A stretch of DNA of 8,862 nt. Origin: Chloroflexota bacterium (GTDB taxonomy: Bacteria > Chloroflexota > Ktedonobacteria > Ktedonobacterales > Ktedonobacteraceae). The notes under the pieces were generated by a model that saw only the letters and a program-made list of their open reading frames with translations, was not told the origin of the DNA and ran no database searches. Shown here one piece after another: positions 1-6,787 of the stretch. A program made the position numbers and the translations under genes. Position 1 is the stretch's first letter. Every line of letters starts with the position of its first letter. Location of the stretch: the NCBI GenBank assembly GCA_005881995.1, contig VBHV01000630.1:1-8862 (forward strand). Reading direction: 5' to 3'.

Positions 1-240
1 GAGATGATACGTACGGATGTCCTGCAACTCTATGCGATGCCGAGGGCGCAGTTGTTAGGCAACGATGGTCGCAAGCTGCTGGACACGGTAGCCACGCTGG
101 CGAACACGGCTTTTGTGGGCCAGATCGACCAGCAAGGTCAGGTGACGCCTGGTGTAATACAGATCCATTATGCCATCCAGCAACTGGCAACCTTTGATAT
201 CCGGGCATGTACAGCAAGCAACCCTTGCTCCGTCCAGTGA
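1..240 (+). CDS. C-terminal fragment of a membrane-anchored Ser/Thr kinase paralogue (5' end outside window)
   Basis: The frame is open from base 1 to the TGA at 238-240, so this is the 3' end of a longer gene. Its 79 residues align with the last part of the 825-residue kinase downstream. Both have a helical stretch around R(T/A)D and L(L/D), then a segment of the form (G)Q(I/L)D followed by (T/H)GV(I/L)Q(I/V)HY and LAT. I infer that the whole gene encoded another kinase of the array, or at least a protein with the same extracytoplasmic distal module. The tail carries two cysteines, CTASNPC, absent from the same place in the 825-residue kinase but resembling the [10 protein letters not shown] tail of the 548-residue kinase. 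The two cysteines could form a disulfide outside the cell. The kinase domain itself cannot be seen here, so that part of the call rests on paralogy. Confidence 0.75.
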   Translation, partial: EMIRTDVLQLYAMPRAQLLGNDGRKLLDTVATLANTAFVGQIDQQGQVTPGVIQIHYAIQQLATFDIRACTASNPCSVQ

Positions 241-248
241 CGTCAATC

Positions 249-378
249 GTAGGGACAAGGGGCGGCGGAGCGGATGGGCGGGGGCCTTGTGCTTGTCCTC
301 CCTGGGGATCGAGCAGGCAAGCAGGGACGGACAAGCACAAGGCCCCCACGTCCGCTCCACAGCGCCCCTTGTCCCTAC
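249..378 (+). repeat. 130-bp palindromic dispersed element, copy 1
   Basis: This is an imperfect inverted repeat with arms of about 50 bp. The ends are GTAGGGACAAGGGGC at 249 and its complement ending at 378. An inner pair, GGGGGCCTTGTGCTTGTCC and its complement, lies near 281-299 and 329-347. A loop of about 30 bases contains CCTGGGGATCGAGCAGG. The second copy at 8012-8137 has the same termini and inner arms, with the loop in the opposite orientation. No transposase gene and no clear target-site duplication is seen. The element starts 8 bp after the stop of the upstream gene and ends 20 bp before the ribosome binding site of the next kinase, so it would be transcribed as a long hairpin if the array is one operon. 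It resembles a MITE or REP/BIME-type element. The class is inferred; the structure is read directly. Confidence 0.9.
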
Positions 379-393
379 AACAATAATAAAAAG

Positions 394-398
394 AGGAG
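394..398 (+). promoter_or_regulatory. Ribosome binding site that decides the kinase start
   Basis: AGGAG lies immediately before an ATG at 399 with no spacer, and 6 bases before a second in-frame ATG at 405. The spacing favours ATG 405 as the real start, removing two residues from the longest possible reading. Confidence 0.7.
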
Positions 399-404
399 AT
401 GGCA

Positions 405-2882
405 ATGAGCACAGAACCAGTTCGGCGGCTTGGGAAATACGAGTTACAGGAACGCCTGGGACATGGTGGCATGGCGGAGGTCTGGAAAGCGCTGGATACG
501 CAATTGCAACGCCATGTGGCTATCAAGCTGCTGCATGCTAATCTACAGGCAGACCCGAATTTTGTGACGCGCTTCCAGCATGAAGCGCAAGTCATTGCAT
601 CCCTGCGCCATCCCAACATTGTGCAGATTCATGATTTCCAGGTATCCCAACCTCCTGAGTCAAACACTCCTACCGCCTACATGGTGATGTCTTACATCGA
701 GGGGCAAACGCTCGCCAACTACATCTCCAATACCTCTGCTCGGGGAAGAATTCCAGCGCCTGTCGAGATCGTCAATCTCTTTACGTCGATCAGTCTTGCC
801 GTTGATTATGCCCACCAGAAAGGGATGATTCACCGGGATATCAAACCGGCGAATATCTTGCTGGACAAGCATAATACCGCGCGCAATCCAATGGGGGAGC
901 CTATTCTCACCGACTTTGGGCTTGCTAAACTGCTGGGAGTATCGGCCGGTACCCTGACAGCTACTTCGCTGGGCACACCCCTATATACTTCACCTGAGCA
1001 AGCCCAGGGCTATGCTGGCAACGAGCGGAGCGACCTGTATTCGCTTGGAATCATTCTCTACGAAATGGTCACAGGCGCACCACCTTTCCGGGGCGAAAGT
1101 CCAATGGCAGTACTGGCACAGCACCTCAATGTTGCGCCAACATCTCCTGCTATCCTCAATCCGAATATCCCGCCAGCGCTGACGATGGTTATTCTGACGG
1201 CTCTTGCCAAAGACCCGAACGCGCGTTTTGCCCGCGCTACTACCATGGCTGCCGCTATTGCCGAGGCACTCAATGTCCCACCCCCTGAGAGCCTTGGCCA
1301 GCCTGCATACCCACAGGACGCGCGCCTGATGCCCACCTACTTTACCAGCAAGCAGGGCGACAGCGAGGGTCGCCCCTACCCTACTACGCCGGTTTCCTGG
1401 CAACCTGCGATGTCACCCCCCTCAGGCGGCATGCCAGCTGTATCTGCAGCCAGTAGCAGTCCCGGAACCATATTGCCTGGTAATGTAACGCCGCAACATG
1501 CTACGCCGGCTTCCTGGCAACCGTTCTCGGTATCGGTGTCCGGCGGAGGAGTGGCAGGATCGGGAGGATCGGCGGGAACAATGCAAGCGCCAGTTGCCCC
1601 GGTACCTCCTTCACCGGCAAGTCCATCTGCACCCCCCTCGTTGCCACCAGGGAGACGAAGGAGACAATGGAGAGGCCTGTACACGGCCCTGATTGCTCTC
1701 GTTATTCTCGTGTTGCTGGGGTCTGGACTGGGCGCATACTTTGCGTTTTTTTCCAAGAGTAGCCCGCCCGCTCCCATTCCTGGGGGACAGGCTTTCTTCT
1801 TGAGCAGTGGGCAATTCAATACCGGCACTGCTCAAGGCATCGGCGATCAGCTGGACATTTCACTGCAACATGTCCCTGATGCTCAACCAGGCAAAAGTTA
1901 TTATGCCTGGTTACTGGGTGATAGGCAGCCGCATGTAGAAACGCAGCCACTGCAACCCCAGGCGCTGTTTACGCTGCCGCTCTTGCTTGGGAAATTATCC
2001 GTGAACAATGGGAACGTGAGTTTCTTTTACAAAGGAACGGCGCAGCACGATAATCTGATCTCAGTAACAAGCCGCATGCTGATTACCGAGGAGGATACTA
2101 ATGGAACGCCGCGCGGCCCAGCCGCTGACCGCAGCGCCTGGCTCTATTACGCGGAGATTCCGCAAACGTCATATGGAAATCCTGCATTAAGCGCGCTCGA
2201 TCACATCCGTCACCTCTTTTATAAGGAAACGAGGTTGGGCGTGTTGGGGCTGCCCGGTGGATTAGACGTCTGGCTCTTCAGAAACACAGAAAAAGTGCTG
2301 GAATGGTCCATTAGCGCACGAGATGATTATCATCCACAGGTCACAGACCCGACGGTCATTCATAACCTGTTTCTCAGTATCCTGGACTACCTGGATGGAG
2401 CGCCAAATGTGCAGGTGGACGTGCCTGGTGGTAGTCCCGTGGCTGCCGACACTACTATTTCCAGAGTAGCGCTGCTTTCGGTAGCCCCTGCACAGGTGAA
2501 CCTGACAGATCTCGCCAATAATCCCCCCGGCTACCTGCAACATATCGCTCTCCACCTGAATGGCGTGGTGCAGGCCCCGGATGCGACGCCGCACATGCGG
2601 ACGCTGGCCACCCAGATCATCGAGGCGCTCAATAACGCGAAAATGTGGTTACAACAGGTGAGAGCAGACGCTCAACAGCTTGTCAAAATGGACAAGTTTC
2701 AATTGGCGCAAAGCTCAACGCAAACGCTGCTCGATAACATGCTGGCGAATGCCACCTACGCCTATATCGGTCAGCTTGATCCAAAGACTAACCAGGTTTT
2801 GCACGGCGTTCTCCAGGTTCATTATGATGTAGCCGGGCTTGCGACATTGACCATCTCACCGAATCTGCCGCAGAATATCTAA
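405..2882 (+). CDS. Membrane-anchored eukaryotic-like Ser/Thr protein kinase, 825 aa
   Basis: Phosphorylates Ser/Thr residues of cytoplasmic proteins from a membrane-anchored position. The kinase domain spans about residues 10-290 and has every catalytic element: glycine loop LGHGGMAEV (18-26), VAIK lysine K41, helix-C glutamate E60, HRDIKPAN with catalytic D145 and N150, DFG at 170-172, SPE at 196-198 and the helix-F aspartate D210. Arg before the catalytic Asp makes it an RD kinase, and Thr/Ser residues in the activation loop (about 183-191) are candidate autophosphorylation sites. A Pro/Ser/Thr/Gly-rich linker (about 295-415) contains SWQP twice. Basic residues 417-423 precede one membrane helix (about 425-448). 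The ectodomain (about 455-825) has a proximal module with DQLDISL and SYYAWLLGD, and a distal helical module shared with the gene upstream. There are no PASTA repeats. The proximal module recalls the extracellular part of RskA-type anti-sigma factors, but that comparison is from memory and weak. Probably co-transcribed with the next kinase. Confidence 0.93.
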   Translation: MSTEPVRRLGKYELQERLGHGGMAEVWKALDTQLQRHVAIKLLHANLQADPNFVTRFQHEAQVIASLRHPNIVQIHDFQVSQPPESNTPTAYMVMSYIEGQTLANYISNTSARGRIPAPVEIVNLFTSISLAVDYAHQKGMIHRDIKPANILLDKHNTARNPMGEPILTDFGLAKLLGVSAGTLTATSLGTPLYTSPEQAQGYAGNERSDLYSLGIILYEMVTGAPPFRGESPMAVLAQHLNVAPTSPAILNPNIPPALTMVILTALAKDPNARFARATTMAAAIAEALNVPPPESLGQPAYPQDARLMPTYFTSKQGDSEGRPYPTTPVSWQPAMSPPSGGMPAVSAASSSPGTILPGNVTPQHATPASWQPFSVSVSGGGVAGSGGSAGTMQAPVAPVPPSPASPSAPPSLPPGRRRRQWRGLYTALIALVILVLLGSGLGAYFAFFSKSSPPAPIPGGQAFFLSSGQFNTGTAQGIGDQLDISLQHVPDAQPGKSYYAWLLGDRQPHVETQPLQPQALFTLPLLLGKLSVNNGNVSFFYKGTAQHDNLISVTSRMLITEEDTNGTPRGPAADRSAWLYYAEIPQTSYGNPALSALDHIRHLFYKETRLGVLGLPGGLDVWLFRNTEKVLEWSISARDDYHPQVTDPTVIHNLFLSILDYLDGAPNVQVDVPGGSPVAADTTISRVALLSVAPAQVNLTDLANNPPGYLQHIALHLNGVVQAPDATPHMRTLATQIIEALNNAKMWLQQVRADAQQLVKMDKFQLAQSSTQTLLDNMLANATYAYIGQLDPKTNQVLHGVLQVHYDVAGLATLTISPNLPQNI

Positions 2883-2901
2883 AAGGGGATTAACGATCTG
2901 T

Positions 2902-4548
2902 ATGGAGCTAGAACGGCTTGGTAAATATGAACTGCTGGAGCGTCTGGGGCAAGGGGGCATGGGCGAAGTCTGGAAAGGTCGTGACACGCAATTACGACGC
3001 TACGTGGCAATAAAGCTCCTTCACGCTGATCTACAGGCCAATCCTGATTTTGTCACGCATTTTATGCGCGAGGCTCAGTTCGTCGCATCCCTGCGCCATC
3101 CCAATATTGTGCCCGTCCACGATTTCCAACTCTCGAGCACGGAAGGATCAAAGGCGAAGGCGTATATGGTGATGGACTACGTTGAGGGTGGAACTCTGGC
3201 CGACTACATTCGCAACACCGTGCGCAAAGGTCTCTTCCCTCCGGCTGCCGATATTGTTTACCTCTTTACAGCAACTGGCCTTGCCCTGGACTATGCTCAT
3301 CAGAAAGGCATGATCCATCGCGACATCAAACCAGCTAACATCCTGCTGGACAAGCCAGGTATAGGCAAGGCCATAGGTGAGCCATTTCTCACCGACTTTG
3401 GTATTGCCAGATTGCAGGGAACAAGCACTTCAACGGTGACTCGCGCTTTGATCGGGACGCCTCTCTACATCTCACCAGAGCAGGCGGAGGATCACGCAGT
3501 TGACGAGCATTCCGATCTCTATTCACTTGGTATCGTGCTGTACGAAATCGTGACCGGCATCACGCCGTTTCGCGGCGATAATCCAATCGCTATCATGATG
3601 CAGCATCTGCATGAAAAGCCGACACCGCCTGCCCTCATCAATCCGCATATCTCGCCTGCGCTCTCGGCGGTTGTACTGCGGAGCATCGCCAAAGACCCGA
3701 AAGAGCGTTTCCCTACCGCCGCCGCTATGAGTGAGGCGCTGGCCCAGGCGCTCAATGTAGCAGTTCCCACGAAGCTCAATCGGACCGGGAGCATAAACGG
3801 GCAACCTGATTATAATCCCCTCCAGCCGACCGGGCCGGTGCCCGGCATGACGCCTCATCCTCCTGTTCTTACGGCTTCACCGCCCGCCACGTTCACACCA
3901 GCTTCACCGGGCATTTACGGCTCCTATGGCGATCGCTCGCCGCAATCACCACTATTACCGTTGCCACAGGAGCAACAAGCGCAACCTGCACAGCCTGCAC
4001 GACACCCACTGCCTCCACATTTCCGGCGCAAATGGTTGCTTGTCGTTGCAATAGCCTGTATTCTACTTGGGGTGGTGGGTATAAGCACATTCCCTCTGCT
4101 TTTCCCTAAGAACGTCACCACTACACCCACAACAAGCGCTGTAGTTGGGCACATTGTCTTTCACAGTAGCCCGAACGCTCCCAGCAACACCTTCGATCAA
4201 TTGCAGATTGATCTTGAAGGTATCCCTGCTGCGCCTAACAGTACAGCCTATTACGCCTGGTTAGGAAATTCCAACAACGAGGTAGCAGCATTCCCACACT
4301 GGCAAGTACAGGTCTCAAACGGCGCCGTCCATGGGCTTTACTCCAGCAGTCCGCAACACACCGACTTGCTAGCCCACAGCGATTGGTTTCTAGTCACGGC
4401 AGAGCCTGCAAACAGCACGCCGGTCATCCCTTTTCCTGACCCCAGCAAGCACTTCTATTACGCCCTTATCTCACACACAGCCTCCTCATCTCCCACCTTC
4501 GAAGTCAGGCAATGCCCAGGGAGTAATACGGTGAGTCCGTGCAGGTAG
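2902..4548 (+). CDS. Membrane-anchored eukaryotic-like Ser/Thr protein kinase, 548 aa
   Basis: A paralogue of the preceding kinase with very similar catalytic sequence. Glycine loop LGQGGMGEV is near 15-23, VAIK lysine K38, helix-C E57, HRDIKPAN with D141 and N146, DFG at 165-167, SPE at 191-193 and helix-F D205. The activation loop (about 173-187) is rich in Thr and Ser. A Pro/Gln-rich linker (about 300-373) leads to HFRRK and one membrane helix (about 377-400). The ectodomain (about 415-548) keeps only the proximal module ([15 protein letters not shown]) and lacks the roughly 240 distal residues of the first kinase. It ends in a two-cysteine tail, [10 protein letters not shown]. The gene begins 19 bp after the preceding stop. 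The only purine-rich candidate ribosome site, AAAAGGGG at 2881-2888, is 13 bases from the ATG, so translational coupling to the upstream gene is plausible. The catalytic residues are intact, so I expect an active kinase. Confidence 0.93.
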   Translation: MELERLGKYELLERLGQGGMGEVWKGRDTQLRRYVAIKLLHADLQANPDFVTHFMREAQFVASLRHPNIVPVHDFQLSSTEGSKAKAYMVMDYVEGGTLADYIRNTVRKGLFPPAADIVYLFTATGLALDYAHQKGMIHRDIKPANILLDKPGIGKAIGEPFLTDFGIARLQGTSTSTVTRALIGTPLYISPEQAEDHAVDEHSDLYSLGIVLYEIVTGITPFRGDNPIAIMMQHLHEKPTPPALINPHISPALSAVVLRSIAKDPKERFPTAAAMSEALAQALNVAVPTKLNRTGSINGQPDYNPLQPTGPVPGMTPHPPVLTASPPATFTPASPGIYGSYGDRSPQSPLLPLPQEQQAQPAQPARHPLPPHFRRKWLLVVAIACILLGVVGISTFPLLFPKNVTTTPTTSAVVGHIVFHSSPNAPSNTFDQLQIDLEGIPAAPNSTAYYAWLGNSNNEVAAFPHWQVQVSNGAVHGLYSSSPQHTDLLAHSDWFLVTAEPANSTPVIPFPDPSKHFYYALISHTASSSPTFEVRQCPGSNTVSPCR

Positions 4549-4551
4549 GGC

Positions 4552-4787
4552 CGCCCAGACATAGCATCAACCCCCGTCTGCTCGAGCAACTTGGCCACCA
4601 GCGCTGTCCAGCCTGTTTGATGGCTCGCACCGACGCCCCTGCTCGTGTCACCGTGGAAGTATTCGTAGAACAGCGGGTAATCGCGCCAGTGCAGGTCGCT
4701 CTGGAAGGTCTCGTTCGAGCCGAAGACCGGGCGGCGTCCGTCCTGCCCACGCAGGAAAATGTAGGTCAGCCGACAGGAAAGGTGATG
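4552..4787 (-). pseudogene. Relic of the C-terminus of a GH63/MGH1-like glucosidase
   Basis: Read on the minus strand in a frame without a start codon, this stretch gives about 78 residues typical of the C-terminal end of bacterial GH63/MGH1-like glycoside hydrolases. In order it reads [13 protein letters not shown], then [17 protein letters not shown], then [18 protein letters not shown]. The GRRP, HWRD, EYFHGD and ASHQTGWT signatures are what I recognise. The catalytic barrel, several hundred residues, is missing. Upstream on that strand the likeness stops near 4787, and the sequence runs into the terminator and the tail of an unrelated gene. No start codon or ribosome site is present. The frame stays open past 4552 to a TAA at 4458-4460, but that part only shadows the kinase 3' end. 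I read it as a decayed fragment left by deletion or rearrangement. The family assignment is from memory of the motifs. Confidence 0.65.
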
Positions 4788-4840
4788 AGAGGTATTTATG
4801 GAATTATTCCGTATTTGCTCTGTTCGCGCATCGTCTAAAA

Positions 4841-4874
4841 CAAAGGGGGTCGCTTCACGAAGCGGCCCCCTTTG
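4841..4874 (-). terminator. Hairpin terminator between convergent genes
   Basis: The arms CAAAGGGGGTCGCTT and AAGCGGCCCCCTTTG pair over about 15 bp, with one G-T wobble and a four-base loop. Read on the minus strand the arm ends in CCCCCTTTG followed by TTTT, a T-rich tail as in intrinsic terminators. It starts 22 bp after the stop of the minus-strand secreted-protein gene. It could also stop readthrough from the kinase operon, although the plus-strand side lacks a T run. Confidence 0.8.
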
Positions 4875-4895
4875 CAGTTCATTTGACGTGATCGT

Positions 4896-6215
4896 TTACT
4901 CCTGCAAAGTGCATGGATTGTGCGAGAGTATCTGGCGGAAGTCCTCGATGAGCGTCATAGGATGTCCGCCAAGCCCAGTGTAGGTCAGAACGAGTAACTG
5001 GCCGTACTGGTTGTTCTGGCCGAAGTCGTTCGTACTCCCTGGGATATGGTTGCCGATCCGCCAGATGCACTCGTTATCTTCACTGCCGGTGCTGAAGAAA
5101 GGATAGAAGACCGCAGCAGAGCCATCATCGGTTAAGGGAATCAATGTGCAGTCAACACCAGTAGAACGGTTGCAGGGCGGTGTTGACGTTATCTCGATGC
5201 GAGGTAGGTCCGCTTCGAAAGCCATGCGGCTGTAGTTCACATCGTAATTCGCTCCGGTCAGAGGGCTGGTGTATTGGATCGGAGTTGGATGCAGCTGGGT
5301 GTTGCCATCGGGCCACAGCGGCTGATACGAGGTGCCATCAAAGCCGGGATCGTTGGTTCCTGCGCACCCAGAAACTGGGATCAGCAGCGATACCGATGCC
5401 GGCTGGCAGAACGTGTCATCCGCATCGGCTTTCTCCTGGTCGCCAGGGATCCCCTCTTTGCCATTGCAGGTGGCGGTGCTGGAAGCGATTGAGGTGCAGT
5501 AGTCCCAGTGGCCGATCTCATCGGAGAAGGCGATGTTGTACGAATGCGCCGCCCAGGTCACGCGTGTCTTCTCTGACGAGGTGCTGTACATCGGATGGAA
5601 GTTGTAGGGAATGTTCATACATTCTGTGCCGGTTGGCGCGAACTCCACCTGGCCGAAGCCGTTGGCGGCGCTGGATGTCATCGAGCCACTCTGGCCGGTT
5701 GTCAGGTCATTGATGCCGATTTGCAAGCCGTTGGGCGTGTCGTGCATCGTCACGGCCAGCTCGTCGCCGGAGTTCATGAAGAGGTCGGCCGATGGGTTGG
5801 GCGTGAAGGTGTGGATGGTCGCATTGACCGGATTGGGTGGCGAATTCGGTTGTGGATGGCCGCTCTTCGTGATGAAGGCGAAGTTGACGTATTCCGGGCT
5901 GCCGATGTGAGCAACACAGGTGGAGTTTAACACCTGCCCTGTCACTGGGTTTTCGGAGAGGCTGTCGATGTTGAGAGCGGCGCACCACTTAGTCGGATCG
6001 CAGCTGATGCCACCGGGAAGCTGGAATGGTGCCCAGCCGGGAGGATAGAACTGCATCTCCATGAATGCCACTCCGGGGTGCCTGGGGCTGATCGCAGGAT
6101 CAACGATGTTCTTATCGCTGTCCGGCGTGCACGTGCTCAACAGTTCTGGGAACGACTGCGTGTCGCACATGGCCATGCCAAACCAGAATGCGGGGGATAG
6201 AACGGATGAGTTCAT
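4896..6215 (-). CDS. Secreted cysteine-rich protein of unknown function, C-terminal part of a split gene
   Basis: This long frame encodes most of an extracytoplasmic protein that I cannot place in a named family. It has no signal peptide of its own. An ATG at 6215 gives 439 residues, but the sequence probably continues the protein encoded by the frame just upstream (see 6112-6588). It holds 14 cysteines (residues 17, 29, 72, 78, 100, 199, 240, 250, 270, 284, 348, 356, 383 and 435), many aromatic, Asn, Pro and Gly residues and few lysines, as expected of a disulfide-stabilised beta-rich secreted domain. Distinctive segments are FWFGMAMCDTQ (11-20 region), MEMQFYPPGW, SDEIGHWDYC (231-240), LWPDGNTQLHPTP and FGQNNQYG. 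A TGA lies just upstream of the ATG in this frame and no good ribosome site is evident, which argues against independent translation. The hairpin at 4841-4874 follows the stop. Histidines and acidic residues are present but no catalytic motif is recognised. Confidence 0.75.
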   Translation of the reverse strand: MNSSVLSPAFWFGMAMCDTQSFPELLSTCTPDSDKNIVDPAISPRHPGVAFMEMQFYPPGWAPFQLPGGISCDPTKWCAALNIDSLSENPVTGQVLNSTCVAHIGSPEYVNFAFITKSGHPQPNSPPNPVNATIHTFTPNPSADLFMNSGDELAVTMHDTPNGLQIGINDLTTGQSGSMTSSAANGFGQVEFAPTGTECMNIPYNFHPMYSTSSEKTRVTWAAHSYNIAFSDEIGHWDYCTSIASSTATCNGKEGIPGDQEKADADDTFCQPASVSLLIPVSGCAGTNDPGFDGTSYQPLWPDGNTQLHPTPIQYTSPLTGANYDVNYSRMAFEADLPRIEITSTPPCNRSTGVDCTLIPLTDDGSAAVFYPFFSTGSEDNECIWRIGNHIPGSTNDFGQNNQYGQLLVLTYTGLGGHPMTLIEDFRQILSHNPCTLQE

Positions 6216-6588
6216 ATCTCATCTGGTTGCCTGAGCCAGGCGCATTGGAGTAGAAGAGGGTTGATGGCTCGTCATGTCCAACATAGACGTCTTTGCCGAA
6301 AACCTTCTCGGAGTCATAGACATCCACACAGCGCTGACTGTCTTTACTACAGCTGAGAGACGCGTGTGGACTAGAGGTATCGGCAGCGTGCGTCGGCTTG
6401 TATAGCGTGAACACCGCTGACAGGGAGAGGGCGATCATTGCTGTTAGCATAAATCCACCCAGGATGAGGTACGACTTGGATAGGAGCTTTTCTCTCAAGG
6501 GCTTTCTCCTCGTTGAGTAAGTACTAACAATAAGATAAACAACAGCCGATGCGCCAAAGGGAATCGCAGAGTAAATAAAATCTGTCAT
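6112..6588 (-). CDS. Membrane-anchored N-terminal part of the same split secreted-protein gene
   Basis: The ATG at 6588 is preceded by a weak AGGGCG ribosome site. Two hydrophobic segments (about residues 4-23 and 40-62) flank a strongly basic loop (RRKPLREKLLSK), so the loop should be cytoplasmic and everything after residue 63 outside. The exported part has two cysteines (C80, C87), then VYVGHDEPSTLFYSN and GSGNQMRYEL. After about residue 132 the frame reads arbitrary basic sequence to a stop near 6112. In contrast, the overlapping frame continues with FWFGMAMCDTQ, which looks like true protein. The true product most likely switches frame at the C run at 6192-6196 and totals about 563 residues. 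The last 26 or so residues of the 158-residue reading are probably not real protein. Function is unknown. Confidence 0.65.
   Translation of the reverse strand: MTDFIYSAIPFGASAVVYLIVSTYSTRRKPLREKLLSKSYLILGGFMLTAMIALSLSAVFTLYKPTHAADTSSPHASLSCSKDSQRCVDVYDSEKVFGKDVYVGHDEPSTLFYSNAPGSGNQMRYELIRSIPRILVWHGHVRHAVVPRTVEHVHAGQR
6192..6196 (-). other. Probable frameshift point (run of five C on the minus strand)
   Basis: On the minus strand the codons ATC CCC CGC end the first frame. Removing one C gives ATC CCC GCA TTC TGG, which joins the two frames as ...IRSIPAFWFGMAM.... This can be a real 1-bp insertion, a homopolymer sequencing or assembly error, or +1 ribosomal slippage on CCC-C. Confidence 0.6.
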
Positions 6589-6616
6589 GACGCCCTAAAA
6601 GAAGCATTACCACTTT

Positions 6617-6628
6617 TGAGTATACTCA
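6617..6628. promoter_or_regulatory. 12-bp perfect palindrome, possible operator
   Basis: TGAGTATACTCA reads the same on both strands. Its centre contains TATACT, which on the minus strand could be the -10 box of the secreted-protein gene starting at 6588. No convincing -35 box was found at the right distance. A dimeric repressor site over a promoter is a reasonable guess, nothing more. Confidence 0.35.
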
Positions 6629-6638
6629 GGTGAGGGGC

Positions 6639-6666
6639 TTGAATATCATTGAGGAATGGTTAAAAT
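6639..6666 (+). promoter_or_regulatory. Candidate sigma-70 type promoter on the + strand
   Basis: TTGAAT at 6639-6644 and TAAAAT at 6661-6666 are separated by 16 bases, a fair match to the vegetative consensus. The expected transcript start near 6673 lies just upstream of the strong Shine-Dalgarno at 6687-6692. Matches of this quality also occur by chance. Confidence 0.4.
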
Positions 6667-6697
6667 CTGGTCAAGAAATGAGCCAGAGGAGGGGGAC

Positions 6698-6787
6698 ATG
6701 GTAAAGTTTTTATTCTGCGCATTCGTCCAGGCAGGCGGCTCACTTGCGCGGCTTTACGTCACCCTGGTGGTTCAAGCGGCCGCTTGA
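6698..6787 (+). CDS. Possible 29-residue small protein
   Basis: ATG at 6698 opens 29 codons ending in TGA at 6785-6787. The case for a gene is its context. AGGAGG at 6687-6692 is a perfect Shine-Dalgarno with a 5-base spacer, a candidate promoter lies at 6639-6666, and a perfect 32-bp palindrome covers the end. The peptide begins MVKFLFCAFVQ, continues through a Gly-Gly and an Arg, and ends in a hydrophobic LVVQAAA. It is mildly hydrophobic with one cysteine but has no clear membrane helix. I recognise no family. It could instead be a leader peptide, a small RNA or chance. It converges on hypE. Confidence 0.3.
   Translation: MVKFLFCAFVQAGGSLARLYVTLVVQAAA

Noticed and set aside
249..378. CRISPR repeat or intrinsic terminator explanation for the element
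   Set aside because: There is one palindrome per locus without regularly spaced repeats and spacers, and no T run follows the arms.
399..404. ATG at 399 as the start of the 825-residue kinase
   Set aside because: It directly abuts the AGGAG ribosome site with no spacer; ATG 405 has normal 6-base spacing.
55..541. Overlapping reading frames on both strands across 55-541
   Set aside because: They translate the palindromic element and overlap real kinase coding sequence. The similar peptide strings at 7892-8200 come from the second copy of the element, not from a conserved protein.
1384..1522. Repeated SWQP segment in the kinase linker as a functional repeat
   Set aside because: Only two short copies in a low-complexity Pro/Ser/Thr linker; probably linker drift or a minor duplication.
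4505..4838. Short open frames with ATG in the gap after the second kinase (81 codons minus, 99 codons plus)
   Set aside because: The glucosidase-like motifs are in a different minus frame with no start codon. These two frames have low-complexity shadow composition.
5180..5930. Plus-strand open frames of 99-177 codons opposite the secreted-protein gene
   Set aside because: They have Arg, Cys and Ser-rich shadow composition and no ribosome site, and the antisense frame is the credible one.
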